From NCBI GenBank assembly GCA_902778665.1, contig CACYYN010000003.1, positions 50,187 through 114,186 on the forward strand: a stretch of DNA of 64,000 nucleotides. Direction: 5' to 3'. The notes under the pieces were generated by a model. It saw nothing but the letters and a program-made list of their open reading frames with translations. It made no database searches and was not told the DNA's origin. The DNA is from Oscillospiraceae bacterium. GTDB lineage: Bacteria > Bacillota > Clostridia > Oscillospirales > Oscillospiraceae. Both the position numbers and the translations under genes were made by a program. Position 1 is the first letter of the stretch. The number at the start of each line of letters is the position of its first letter. This document shows positions 10,526-19,363 of this stretch, piece by piece.

Positions 10526-11284
10526 TCAAGTTATGGATTTGCGCATAAATTCTTCTGCCAGAGAAATATAAGCGCGACTTGCCCTGTTGCCAGAATCATA
10601 AATAACACCCGGTTTTCCATGGCTCGGAGCCTCCGAAAGCCTTACACTGCGTGGAATAACGGTTTCATATACTTTGTGCGGCAGAAAGCGTTTTAATTCA
10701 TTGGCAACCTGAGTAGTTAAATTCATTCGAGAGTCATACATTGTCAGTAGTATGCCTTCTATTTCGAGCCGTCTGTTCAGTTTCTTTTTACAAAGCTTGA
10801 TACTGGTCATCAGATCTACGATTCCTTCCAATGCGTAATATTCGCATTGCATGGGAATAAGAACACTGTCAGCAGCTACAAGCGCATTCACTGTAAGCAT
10901 TTCAAGGGATGGCGGACAATCAATAAAAATATAATCGTAGTCGCTGTAAAGCTGGATCAGAGCGTTGCGAAGAGTTCCTTCACGACTGTCGATTGCGTCC
11001 AATTCTACGGATGCCGCTGCCAGAGAACGGCCGGCGGGAATTACATCCCCGTATGGGGTGTTGCGAACGCAGGAAAAAACATCGGCGCCTTTTATCAGCA
11101 ACTCGTAGGTGCCTGGAATGGAATTTTTATCAACGCCCATGCCTGATGTTGCATTTCCCTGCGGATCACAGTCGGCCAGCAGAACTTTCTTTCCAGCCAT
11201 TGTCAACGCTGCACAAAGATTTACACAGGTCGTTGTTTTTCCAACGCCCCCCTTTTGATTGGCAACTGCAATTATTTTAGCCAT
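10526..11284 (-). CDS. parA: Chromosome-partitioning ATPase ParA (Soj type)
   Basis: Deviant Walker ATPase that works with ParB in origin segregation, 252 residues from MAKIIAVANQKGGVGKTTTC. The deviant Walker A motif KGGVGKTTT is at about residue 10, and DCDPQGNATSGMG and the FIDCPPSLEMLTVNAL Walker B region follow. An upstream extension to 11347 was rejected: AAGGAAG precedes the ATG at 11284 and the extension would run through the promoter. First gene of parA-parB-serS. Confidence 0.97.
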   Translation of the reverse strand: MAKIIAVANQKGGVGKTTTCVNLCAALTMAGKKVLLADCDPQGNATSGMGVDKNSIPGTYELLIKGADVFSCVRNTPYGDVIPAGRSLAAASVELDAIDSREGTLRNALIQLYSDYDYIFIDCPPSLEMLTVNALVAADSVLIPMQCEYYALEGIVDLMTSIKLCKKKLNRRLEIEGILLTMYDSRMNLTTQVANELKRFLPHKVYETVIPRSVRLSEAPSHGKPGVIYDSGNRASRAYISLAEEFMRKSIT

Positions 11285-11318
11285 TGTATTCTTCCTTTGA
11301 TCAATTTGTGCAACGAGC

Positions 11319-11347
11319 ATTATAACAGGTAGTATTTTGAAATGCAA
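11319..11347 (-). promoter_or_regulatory. Sigma-A promoter of parA-parB-serS
   Basis: Minus-strand -35 TTGCAT (11342-11347), a 17-base spacer and -10 TATAAT (11319-11324). Only about 35 bases separate it from the nearer parS site, so ParB spreading could repress it (inference). Confidence 0.8.
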
Positions 11348-11383
11348 TTGTTTTTCTATTCTTACCGCTTCTTTTTACTGTGA

Positions 11384-11399
11384 TGTTTCACGTGAAACA
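11384..11399. promoter_or_regulatory. parS site 1
   Basis: Exact 16-bp ParB-binding palindrome TGTTTCACGTGAAACA, the canonical bacterial chromosomal parS. It is flanked by A and T, giving an 18-bp perfect palindrome. Confidence 0.98.
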
Positions 11400-11429
11400 T
11401 ATCCGTCTGTTTACCAGGCATACAAAGGA

Positions 11430-11445
11430 TGTTTCACGTGAAACA
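11430..11445. promoter_or_regulatory. parS site 2
   Basis: A second exact TGTTTCACGTGAAACA, centred 46 bases from the first. The pair sits at the divergence point between the minus-strand replication genes and the plus-strand rpsT side. Confidence 0.98.
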
Positions 11446-11534
11446 TCCAAAAAATACAATATTTTGTGTTTTAAAAAGAATAAAATACAAGATATCAAAA
11501 CAATAAAAATTTTATGTTTTTTTGAAAAAAAAGC

Positions 11535-11563
11535 TTGCTTTTCGGAACTGTTTTTGCTATAAT
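11535..11563 (+). promoter_or_regulatory. Promoter of rpsT
   Basis: -35 TTGCTT (11535-11540), 17-base spacer, -10 TATAAT (11558-11563) with an extended TGC in front. The transcript would start near 11570, giving a leader of about 46 bases. Confidence 0.8.
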
Positions 11564-11615
11564 TTCAAAACGCGATGTAATTGCGCAATTTTTTAGGAGG
11601 AGGTGCAATCAGAAC

Positions 11616-11876
11616 ATGGCCAATATTAAATCTTCTGCAAAAAGAGATGAAAAGTCCAAGGAGTTACGTGCAAAGAACCGCGCTGAAAAGACGGAGCTCA
11701 AGACCATGATTAAAAAGTTTGATGCAGCTGTTGCTGAGGGCAACAAGGATGCAGCTGCCGATGCCTATAAAGTTGCAGTTAAGACTGTTGATCGCGCTGC
11801 TGGCAAGGGTCTGCTTCACAAGAACAATGCAGCACACAAAAAGTCAGCGTTGACGCAGAAGCTCAACGAGATGTAA
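11616..11876 (+). CDS. rpsT: Ribosomal protein bS20
   Basis: Primary 16S-binding protein of the small subunit, 86 residues: MANIKSSAKRDEKSKELRAK, very rich in K and A, ending KSALTQKLNEM. The ATG at 11616 follows AGGAGGAGGTG with good spacing. An in-frame extension to 11535 covers the promoter and was rejected. Monocistronic, with its own promoter and terminator. Confidence 0.97.
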   Translation: MANIKSSAKRDEKSKELRAKNRAEKTELKTMIKKFDAAVAEGNKDAAADAYKVAVKTVDRAAGKGLLHKNNAAHKKSALTQKLNEM

Positions 11877-11902
11877 TTTATACATCGACAATCGGAAAAT
11901 GA

Positions 11903-11928
11903 GGCGCAGAGATCTGCGCCTTTTTTTT
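11903..11928 (+). terminator. Intrinsic terminator of rpsT
   Basis: GGCGCAGA/TCTGCGCC stem (11903-11920) followed at once by eight T residues. Confidence 0.93.
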
Positions 11929-11944
11929 ATAGAGGAATTACAGA

Positions 11945-12835
11945 ATGAATAAAAAAATGATGCTGATTGTCAATCCGGTAGCCGGAAGGGGCGGTTATTC
12001 CCTAAACTTCGGCGAGGCTATGCGGGTGTTTTCATATGGCGGATATAGCGTCACACTCTATTTCACAAAGGGTAAGAATGATGCTACCAGATTTGCAGAA
12101 GAAAACGGGGCTGATTATGATGTAGTTACCTGCGTCGGCGGAGACGGGACGCTGAGCGAAGTGCTGTCCGGCCTGATGAAGCTGGATAATCCGCCTCCGG
12201 TCGGCTATATCCCCATGGGGACGGCAAATGATGTTGCGACAACCCTGCACATTCCAAAAAATGACACGGTAGGAGCGGCAAATCTGATTTTGAACGGCGA
12301 GCCGCATCCTTATGATGTGGGTGGATTCGGAGACGACGGTTATTTTGCCTACATTGCGGGGTTTGGGGCATTTACTAATGTCAGTTACTCCACACCGCAG
12401 GATCAAAAAAATATGCTGGGACATCTGGCTTATGTTCTTCAGGGTATGGCAGAACTTCCGAATATAGAAACTGTCCGGACAAGGGTGGAATTTGATGACG
12501 GCGTGATTGAGACGGACCTTGTATACGGCAGTATGTCAAATTCAACCTCTGTCGCAGGTATTGTAAAATTAAAAGAGAATATGGTCAGCCTCGGTGACGG
12601 TTATTCAGAGCTGGTTCTGGTAAAGGATCCCAGAGATGTAAACGGTTTTGGGGAAATACTGTCTTCGGTTCTATCCGGTCGCTTTGATGGGGATAAACTG
12701 ATTATTCTGCATACAAAAAAAGCAAAATTTTCTTTTGATCATCCTGTTGCCTGGACGAGAGACGGAGAAGACGGCGGAAGACATCAGGAAATTACCCTGG
12801 TCAATTATCACAGACCAGTACAGTTGATTTTCTGA
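11945..12835 (+). CDS. Diacylglycerol kinase family lipid kinase
   Basis: A 296-residue protein of the DagK/YegS lipid kinase family, expected to phosphorylate diacylglycerol or a related membrane lipid at the cytoplasmic face. It opens MLIVNPVAGRGG (the NPxxG phosphate-binding entry), followed by the family motif CVGGDGTLSEVLSGL near residue 65 and GYIPMGTANDVATTLHI. The C-terminal beta-sandwich half is present (VELVLVKDP-like and WTRDGEDGGRHQEI). It sits between rpsT and asnS with the RBS AGAGGAA. DagK (recycling for lipoteichoic acid synthesis) is one possibility, but substrate cannot be read from sequence. Confidence 0.92.
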   Translation: MNKKMMLIVNPVAGRGGYSLNFGEAMRVFSYGGYSVTLYFTKGKNDATRFAEENGADYDVVTCVGGDGTLSEVLSGLMKLDNPPPVGYIPMGTANDVATTLHIPKNDTVGAANLILNGEPHPYDVGGFGDDGYFAYIAGFGAFTNVSYSTPQDQKNMLGHLAYVLQGMAELPNIETVRTRVEFDDGVIETDLVYGSMSNSTSVAGIVKLKENMVSLGDGYSELVLVKDPRDVNGFGEILSSVLSGRFDGDKLIILHTKKAKFSFDHPVAWTRDGEDGGRHQEITLVNYHRPVQLIF

Positions 12836-12846
12836 GAAAATAAGAA

Positions 12847-12875
12847 TTGAAAAAAGAGACCTGCATGATTATAAT
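12847..12875 (+). promoter_or_regulatory. Promoter of asnS
   Basis: -35 TTGAAA (12847-12852), 17-base spacer, -10 TATAAT (12870-12875). The short leader to 12914 has no T-box features. Confidence 0.75.
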
Positions 12876-12913
12876 AAAAAATTGAAATCAAGAAACAGGA
12901 AAGAGGAAACCAA

Positions 12914-14308
12914 ATGAAGCGTCAGAGAATTTCCGGCATTTATGCCGATGCATCTGCTTTTGAAGGACAGAGAATTACTGTCTGCGGCTGGGCGAGAACC
13001 ATCCGTGATATTAAGAATTTCGGATTTATTGAGTTAAATGACGGGAGCTGCTTTAAATCCCTGCAGGTAGTATTTGAACGGGATACCCTGTCCAACTACG
13101 AAGAAATAGCAAAACAGAATGTGGGTGCAGCGCTGATCTGCTATGGAAAAATCGTTCTCACGCCGGACGCACCGCAGCCCTTTGAAATGAAGGCAGAGGA
13201 AATCTCGGTTGAGGGTATCTCAACCCCGGATTATCCGCTGCAGAAGAAACGTCACAGCGTGGAATTTCTGCGGACGATTCAGCATCTTCGCCCGAGAACA
13301 AACCTTTTTTCCGCTACATTCCGGGTACGTGCTGCTGCGGCCCAGGCAATCCACGAGTTTTTCCGTGAGAGAGGATTTGTATACGTCCATACTCCGATTA
13401 TAACGGGGTCTGACTGTGAAGGTGCGGGAGAGATGTTCCGTGTCACTACGCTTGATCTCAATCACCTTCCTCTGAAAGAGGACGGCACTGTGGATGACAG
13501 CAAGGATTTCTTCGGAAAAGAGACAAACCTTACAGTATCGGGCCAGCTTAACTGTGAAAACTTTGCAATGGCATTCGGTGATGTATATACCTTCGGGCCG
13601 ACATTCCGTGCTGAGGTCTCCTATACACAGCGTCATGCGGCAGAATTCTGGATGATTGAACCGGAAATGGCTTTTGCGGATCTTAACGACGATATGGAAG
13701 TGGCAGAAGCCATGGTGAAGTATATTATTCGCTATGTCTTTGAGCACTGCCCGCAGGAGATGGAATTCTTCAATAAATTTGTGGATAAAGGGCTCATAGA
13801 CCGGCTGAATAATGTCGCGGAGAACGAGTTTGGACGTATCTCCTATACGGAAGCAGTGGACATCCTGATCAAGAGCGGTAAGGAATTCGAATATCCGGTC
13901 GCATGGGGAATTGACCTTCAGACAGAGCATGAGCGTTACCTGACGGAGGAAGTATTCAAAAAACCGATTTTTGTTACCGATTATCCCAAAGAAATCAAAG
14001 CATTCTATATGCGTCTGAATGATGATGGAAAGACTGTTGCCGCAGCAGACTGCCTTGTTCCCGGCATCGGAGAGATCATCGGAGGAAGTCAGCGTGAAGA
14101 GAGGCTGGATGTTCTCACAGCCAGAATGAGAGAACTCGGACTGAAAGAAGAGGATTACTGGTGGTATCTGGACCTTCGGCGCTATGGTTCCTGCCGTCAT
14201 GCCGGATTTGGCCTTGGTTTTGAGAGAATGGTGATGTATCTGACCGGCGTAAGCAACATCCGGGATGTGGAACTGCATCCGCGTACGACCGGCAACGCTG
14301 ATTTCTGA
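12914..14308 (+). CDS. asnS: Asparaginyl-tRNA synthetase
   Basis: Class IIb synthetase, 464 residues. The N-terminal OB-fold anticodon-binding domain spans residues 1-110 ([19 protein letters not shown]). The catalytic domain has motif 2 [20 protein letters not shown] and motif 3 [20 protein letters not shown]. The [14 protein letters not shown] region separates it from aspartyl enzymes. The RBS AAAGAGGAAACCAA lies just upstream. It has its own promoter, and the next gene starts 23 bases after its stop, so read-through into it is likely. Confidence 0.96.
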   Translation: MKRQRISGIYADASAFEGQRITVCGWARTIRDIKNFGFIELNDGSCFKSLQVVFERDTLSNYEEIAKQNVGAALICYGKIVLTPDAPQPFEMKAEEISVEGISTPDYPLQKKRHSVEFLRTIQHLRPRTNLFSATFRVRAAAAQAIHEFFRERGFVYVHTPIITGSDCEGAGEMFRVTTLDLNHLPLKEDGTVDDSKDFFGKETNLTVSGQLNCENFAMAFGDVYTFGPTFRAEVSYTQRHAAEFWMIEPEMAFADLNDDMEVAEAMVKYIIRYVFEHCPQEMEFFNKFVDKGLIDRLNNVAENEFGRISYTEAVDILIKSGKEFEYPVAWGIDLQTEHERYLTEEVFKKPIFVTDYPKEIKAFYMRLNDDGKTVAAADCLVPGIGEIIGGSQREERLDVLTARMRELGLKEEDYWWYLDLRRYGSCRHAGFGLGFERMVMYLTGVSNIRDVELHPRTTGNADF

Positions 14309-14331
14309 TTTCAGCGGGAAGAGTGGGAAGA

Positions 14332-15993
14332 ATGAAAAAAGAAATACCGATCATTATTGTTCTTCTGCTGGTCATTCTTCTACTGCTGGGCAGTGCCCTG
14401 GCTGCCGTATTCTATGTGCTCAGCCCGGATCCGGCATCCGGGCAACCCGGCGGAAATACCGGGCTTGCCGGGTTTTTCCAGGGTTTCGGGCTGAGAAATG
14501 CTGCACCGCCGGAGAGTGTTGTGGTGGATTATATGAAAACGCTGGACACGGGAGCAAACGGAGAGCCGTTTACCGTGTCGACGGACGGATCGCGTCTTTA
14601 TCTGGATTGTGAGCCCTCAACACCGGAAGGAAGATTTCTTTTCAGCTTTCTGCAGGGTGCCTGGTCTTTTCAGATTGATCGTGCCGAAACGGAAGGTCTG
14701 ACATCAAAAGTAAATGTCTATATTACCTGTCCGGATACGGCTCTTTTTGAAGAGCCTCTGAAAAACAAGACCTCAGAGATTCTGGCACAGAAAGTGGAGA
14801 AAGCAAACAGCATCGAAGAGATCTACGATGAAGCAGGGCAATTCCGCAAGGAAGTCACGGATGAGGCCTTCTGGAGTGCACTTGGAAGTGTCTGTGCCGA
14901 TGCCCGTCAGCTCTACAGTGTGAAGCTGAGTGTGACGCTGAATCTGGAGTTTTACCAGAAGCAATGGCACATCACCAATCCCGCAGGGTTAAACAATACA
15001 CTTGACATGCGGGTTCAGGCACTGCATGCCGCCGCGGTGGATCAGCAGCCATTTATCCAAAAGGAATACAGCATTGAAGAGACCGCCGTAAGAGGTCCGC
15101 TGCCGGATCAGACAAAGTTTGGTGCGACGTACGACCCATCGGAGGTCTCTTCCCTTCTGGAACGGTTTTCCGCCCGGAATCTGATCAAGGGACAGAAGCT
15201 CTGCTGGTCACCGGATGTACCGTATGTAGAAGGTGCTCCGATCCGGTATTATCTGGATGACAGCCTGCTGATGATAGAGTGGCAGGAAGAAGAGGCTGGG
15301 ATGGTCGGAACGTTTTCGGAAATATTTGTAGCAGACGGGTCCCAGTTCCGGCGCAAAATAGCGGGTGATGACTACGAGTACCAGTATTTCTATTATGCAA
15401 CTCAGCTGGCACAGGATGCAAATGCGGTTCTCGCTGTGGGAGGAGACCTCTATCACCACGGCAGAAACTGCGGCATTGTCGTCTATAACCGCACCATTTA
15501 CCGGTTTGATCCCTCTACCTGTGATACCTGTTATATCGATTCTGACGGGGATATGCATTTTTCTTACCGGAATCAGTTTTCCACCATAGATGAAGCACAG
15601 CGTTTCGTGGAGGAAAATGATATTGTCTATTCTCTCTGTTTCGGGCCGGTTATGATTGATAACTCCGTAGATGTGACACCGGATAACTATCAGTGGGGTG
15701 AAATCTGGGACACTTATGCAAGAGCCGCCATCGGTATGCTGGGAGAGCACCATTATCTTACGATGAATCTTAACTGCGGAACAGGTCATCTTTATCACTA
15801 TGCGACGCTGCGCCAGGCGGCGGACGCAATGGTGGAACGGGGCTGTATCAAAGCCTATACGCTCGATGGCGGCCAGACCTGCTGTACGGTAGTAAACGGA
15901 GAACTTGTCAGTCCTGTCCAGTTCGGTAACGAACGCTATACCAGTGATATTATCTATTTTGCTACCGCAATAGCGGGCAATGAAGCTGTGTGA
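14332..15993 (+). CDS. Membrane-anchored NAGPA-type phosphodiester glycosidase family protein
   Basis: A 553-residue protein with an N-terminal membrane segment (about residues 4-27, mostly I/V/L) and a large extracellular part. The C-terminal third carries features of the NAGPA domain (phosphodiester glycosidase family): VNPGF-like FSEIFVADGSQFRRKI, GGDLYHHGRNCGIVVYNRTI and the hallmark AYTLDGGQTCCTVV. The middle (residues 60-230) resembles the small anchored protein at 21143-21688, so this looks like a fused version of that two-gene pair. The ATG at 14332 is preferred over a GTG nine bases earlier because GGGAAG precedes it. Known for the family: cleavage of sugar-phosphodiester bonds, often near exopolysaccharide genes. 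Actual substrate unknown. Confidence 0.8.
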   Translation: MKKEIPIIIVLLLVILLLLGSALAAVFYVLSPDPASGQPGGNTGLAGFFQGFGLRNAAPPESVVVDYMKTLDTGANGEPFTVSTDGSRLYLDCEPSTPEGRFLFSFLQGAWSFQIDRAETEGLTSKVNVYITCPDTALFEEPLKNKTSEILAQKVEKANSIEEIYDEAGQFRKEVTDEAFWSALGSVCADARQLYSVKLSVTLNLEFYQKQWHITNPAGLNNTLDMRVQALHAAAVDQQPFIQKEYSIEETAVRGPLPDQTKFGATYDPSEVSSLLERFSARNLIKGQKLCWSPDVPYVEGAPIRYYLDDSLLMIEWQEEEAGMVGTFSEIFVADGSQFRRKIAGDDYEYQYFYYATQLAQDANAVLAVGGDLYHHGRNCGIVVYNRTIYRFDPSTCDTCYIDSDGDMHFSYRNQFSTIDEAQRFVEENDIVYSLCFGPVMIDNSVDVTPDNYQWGEIWDTYARAAIGMLGEHHYLTMNLNCGTGHLYHYATLRQAADAMVERGCIKAYTLDGGQTCCTVVNGELVSPVQFGNERYTSDIIYFATAIAGNEAV

Positions 15994-16015
15994 AAAAATA
16001 AAATAGAAATGTGCA

Positions 16016-16047
16016 AAAAGCCGGAAGGAACGAACCTTCCGGCTTTT
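16016..16047. terminator. Bidirectional terminator between convergent genes
   Basis: Perfect 13-bp stem AAAAGCCGGAAGG / CCTTCCGGCTTTT with a 6-base loop. It works in both directions, ending the gene at 14332-15993 and the pyrR-uraA unit. Confidence 0.92.
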
Positions 16048-16083
16048 CAGTGGTTTTCTATTATTTCTGCATAGAAGAGAGGA

Positions 16084-17400
16084 TTACTCTTCTTTCTCTC
16101 TGGAGAGCATAACGTTTGTGAGAATACCGAGAATCAGTGCGCAGGCAACCGTACGGATTTCTACTGCACCGAAGGAAACTACCATGCCGCCAACACCGAC
16201 GATGAAGATGACGGATGCTACAAAGAGGTTTCTGTTCTTGTTCAGATCAACCGGCTGCAGCATCTTGAGACCGGAGGATGCGATAAAGCCGTACAGTGCC
16301 ACGCAGACACCGCCCATGACGCAGCTGGGAATTGTCTCGAGGAAGGCAACCAGCGGTGTGATCAGAGAGAAGATCAGGCAGGCGATTGCAGCACCCCAGA
16401 TTGAAACCGTGGAGGCGTTGCGGGTAATAGCCACCGTTGCAATGGATTCACCGTAGGTGGTGTTTGCACAGCCGCCGAAGAATGCACCGACAACTGAGCC
16501 GATACCGTCACCGAGAAGGGTGCGGGTCAGACCGGGTTCTTCCAGAAGGTTGACGCCCACAATGGAGCTGAGGTTTTTGTGGTCTGCAAGATGCTCTGCA
16601 AAGACAACGAAGGCGACAGGTGCATAAGCAACAAAGATTGTCAGCAGGTAGGAGCCTGTAACACCGGACCAGTCTGCTTTGGTGAAGGTGAATTCCGGAA
16701 GGGAGATCACGGAGCCGATATTCTGAAGAGCGGAATAGTTGATGACGACCAGCGCAGGATTGTTGGTTGCTTTACCGATCAGAGCAAAGATACTTGCACA
16801 GACATATCCTGCCAGAATACCGATAATGAACGGAACAAGCTTGACCATTTTTTTGCCGTAGGTGGAGCAGAGCATGGTGACTGCCAGCGTAACAAGACCG
16901 CAGATCAGGCATACATAAACGGAACCGCCTTCCACATTGCTGCGCATCAAATCGCCGATAGCATTACCTGCGAGGGAGAGACCGATAATGGCGACTGTGG
17001 GCCCGATGATTACGGGAGGCATCAGCTTATCAATCCATTTGACGCCGCAGAATTTAACAACGATTGCGATAATCACATACACAAGGCCAGCCATCAGAGC
17101 ACCGATGATCAGACCGGCATAGCCGATGGAGACAGAAGCCGCCCCGCCAAATGCCGAAAACATGGAACCGATAAAGGCAAAGGAGGAACCAAGGAAAACA
17201 GGACTCGCACTTTTGGTGAAGAGAAGATAGACAATGGAGCCGACGCCTGCACCGAAGAGTGCAGCAGAAGCTGTCATGCCGTTGCCGACAACTGCCGGAA
17301 CCGCAATTGTTGCCGCCATAATGGCAAGCAGCTGCTGAAGAGCAAAGAGCACAACTTCACCGAATTTGGGTTTGTCCTTGATACCATAGATCAGATTCAT
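16084..17400 (-). CDS. uraA: Uracil permease, NCS2 family
   Basis: Proton-coupled nucleobase importer of the NCS2 (UraA/PyrP) family, 438 residues with about 12-14 hydrophobic segments. It begins MNLIYGIKDKPKFGEVVLFALQQLL, typical of UraA, and contains VAFVVFAEHLADHKNL (the substrate-site glutamate and histidine region) and the FFGGCANTTYGESIATVAIT motif. It follows pyrR by 78 bases in the same direction, so uracil supply is controlled with pyrimidine sensing. RBS AAAAGGAGAA. Confidence 0.95.
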   Translation of the reverse strand: MNLIYGIKDKPKFGEVVLFALQQLLAIMAATIAVPAVVGNGMTASAALFGAGVGSIVYLLFTKSASPVFLGSSFAFIGSMFSAFGGAASVSIGYAGLIIGALMAGLVYVIIAIVVKFCGVKWIDKLMPPVIIGPTVAIIGLSLAGNAIGDLMRSNVEGGSVYVCLICGLVTLAVTMLCSTYGKKMVKLVPFIIGILAGYVCASIFALIGKATNNPALVVINYSALQNIGSVISLPEFTFTKADWSGVTGSYLLTIFVAYAPVAFVVFAEHLADHKNLSSIVGVNLLEEPGLTRTLLGDGIGSVVGAFFGGCANTTYGESIATVAITRNASTVSIWGAAIACLIFSLITPLVAFLETIPSCVMGGVCVALYGFIASSGLKMLQPVDLNKNRNLFVASVIFIVGVGGMVVSFGAVEIRTVACALILGILTNVMLSREKEE

Positions 17401-17478
17401 TCATTTTCTCCTTTTCTCAGCAACAGGATTTTATATTCATTTCATTTGCTGACTGTTTTAGTTCCGGCTGCGGTAAGG

Positions 17479-18114
<636 letters not shown>

Positions 18115-18229
18115 TTATAAGCGATTTTGCCGGTATCTCTGTACCGCGCTTAAAAATCTATTTTAACCTTATAAATATTATACCGGCCGGGCGGAAATTG
18201 CAAGAGGAAAATGAATTTTTCGGAAAATA

Positions 18230-18261
18230 ATAAACAGGCGGCATGAAGACCGCCTGTTTAT
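18230..18261 (-). terminator. Terminator of the Lgt-like/NAGPA operon
   Basis: Perfect 12-bp stem ATAAACAGGCGG / CCGCCTGTTTAT, loop of 8, followed on the minus strand by TATTTTCC. Confidence 0.88.
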
Positions 18262-18295
18262 CCGGTAAAATCTGTGAGAATGACGGGAATTACCC

Positions 18296-19363
18296 TCAGT
18301 CGTAGTATTCCGGCTCTGGAGCACAGGAATTGTAGAGCAGCCTGCAAAGAATGGCAGAGATCAGCAGAGACACGGTCATGCAGATATATCCGCTCAGCAT
18401 GCGGCCGTAACGCTGAATGCTGTATTCTCCGAAATACCCGAACCCGGCGATGGATGCGAGAAACAGAAGAATTGCCAGTGCATGCTTCCAGTTGAAGCCG
18501 TTGGTCCGGATGGAACAGACATAGTAATAGAAGAATACGTACAGGAGGAATGCAAGGGCCGTCACCTGTGCCAGGCTGAGAAACGCCGAATATGCGTTGA
18601 GTTTCGTAAGAAATGTAAAATGCAGCAGAGGTTTGTCCGTGCGGAGGGAATCTGTGATGATTTCAATTACCGCATAGCAGACCAGAAACATCCTCCATAC
18701 ATTGCCGGCGCTCTTGCAGGGATAATACATTCTCGCAGTTCTGTGGTTATAGAAGAAATACAGTACAATGAAGAATGCTGCGATCATCAGGATAAATTCC
18801 AGGAAAAAGATGGCCGGCCGGTAGGAAACATTCCCGGCAGAGTCAGTCACGGCAACGCAGAAAGGCAGGCGCTGCAGAAAAGAAACACCGGTAACCGGAC
18901 GCTTGCCGATAAAACTGCCGTTAAACAGTGCGCTGAGCCGGATCAGAGCAATGAGCAGGCAGGCTCCGGGAGCTGTAAAGTCGAGCAGCCGCCCTGCTGA
19001 GGTGCAGAATCCCAGAAGGCTTACAATCCACGCTGCGAGCCAGATCCCCAGAATGACACCCGGCAGGCAGTAGCTTCCGATGCTGAAACGGGTGAAAGCA
19101 GCGGAAAAGCTGCTGAAGGCTCCTGCTCCGAAGGAGGAAGAATACTGCTCCATATTAAAATACCAGTGCAGGAATCTGCTCAGGAAGAAGGACAGAAGAA
19201 TTGCCAGTGGAAAGAAAAATCCGAGCGCTGCGGAGCGGGGATTTTTCGGCTTCCAGAGTGCGAGTGTCATGGTGATGAAAGCAAGCGCTCCGCAGAAAAT
19301 CAGGATGGATGACCAGTAGATGACCAAATCATTGAAATAAATTGCTACTGTATTGCCGTTCAT
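18296..19363 (-). CDS. Divergent Lgt-like polytopic membrane protein
   Basis: A 355-residue protein with about eight membrane segments that resembles prolipoprotein diacylglyceryl transferase but lacks several of its key residues. Seen: DFTAPGACLLIALIRLSALF then NGSFIG aligns with the Lgt signature (D..AP...GR.GNF.N.E..G), keeping the Arg and second Asn but losing the Gly-Asn and Glu. ITDSLRTDK aligns with the IE..R.D box. The catalytic HGGL loop is replaced by GSYCLPGVILG. It overlaps the upstream NAGPA gene by four bases (ATGA). It may be an inactive or repurposed Lgt paralog acting with its two operon partners; no function can be assigned. Confidence 0.6.
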   Translation of the reverse strand: MNGNTVAIYFNDLVIYWSSILIFCGALAFITMTLALWKPKNPRSAALGFFFPLAILLSFFLSRFLHWYFNMEQYSSSFGAGAFSSFSAAFTRFSIGSYCLPGVILGIWLAAWIVSLLGFCTSAGRLLDFTAPGACLLIALIRLSALFNGSFIGKRPVTGVSFLQRLPFCVAVTDSAGNVSYRPAIFFLEFILMIAAFFIVLYFFYNHRTARMYYPCKSAGNVWRMFLVCYAVIEIITDSLRTDKPLLHFTFLTKLNAYSAFLSLAQVTALAFLLYVFFYYYVCSIRTNGFNWKHALAILLFLASIAGFGYFGEYSIQRYGRMLSGYICMTVSLLISAILCRLLYNSCAPEPEYYD

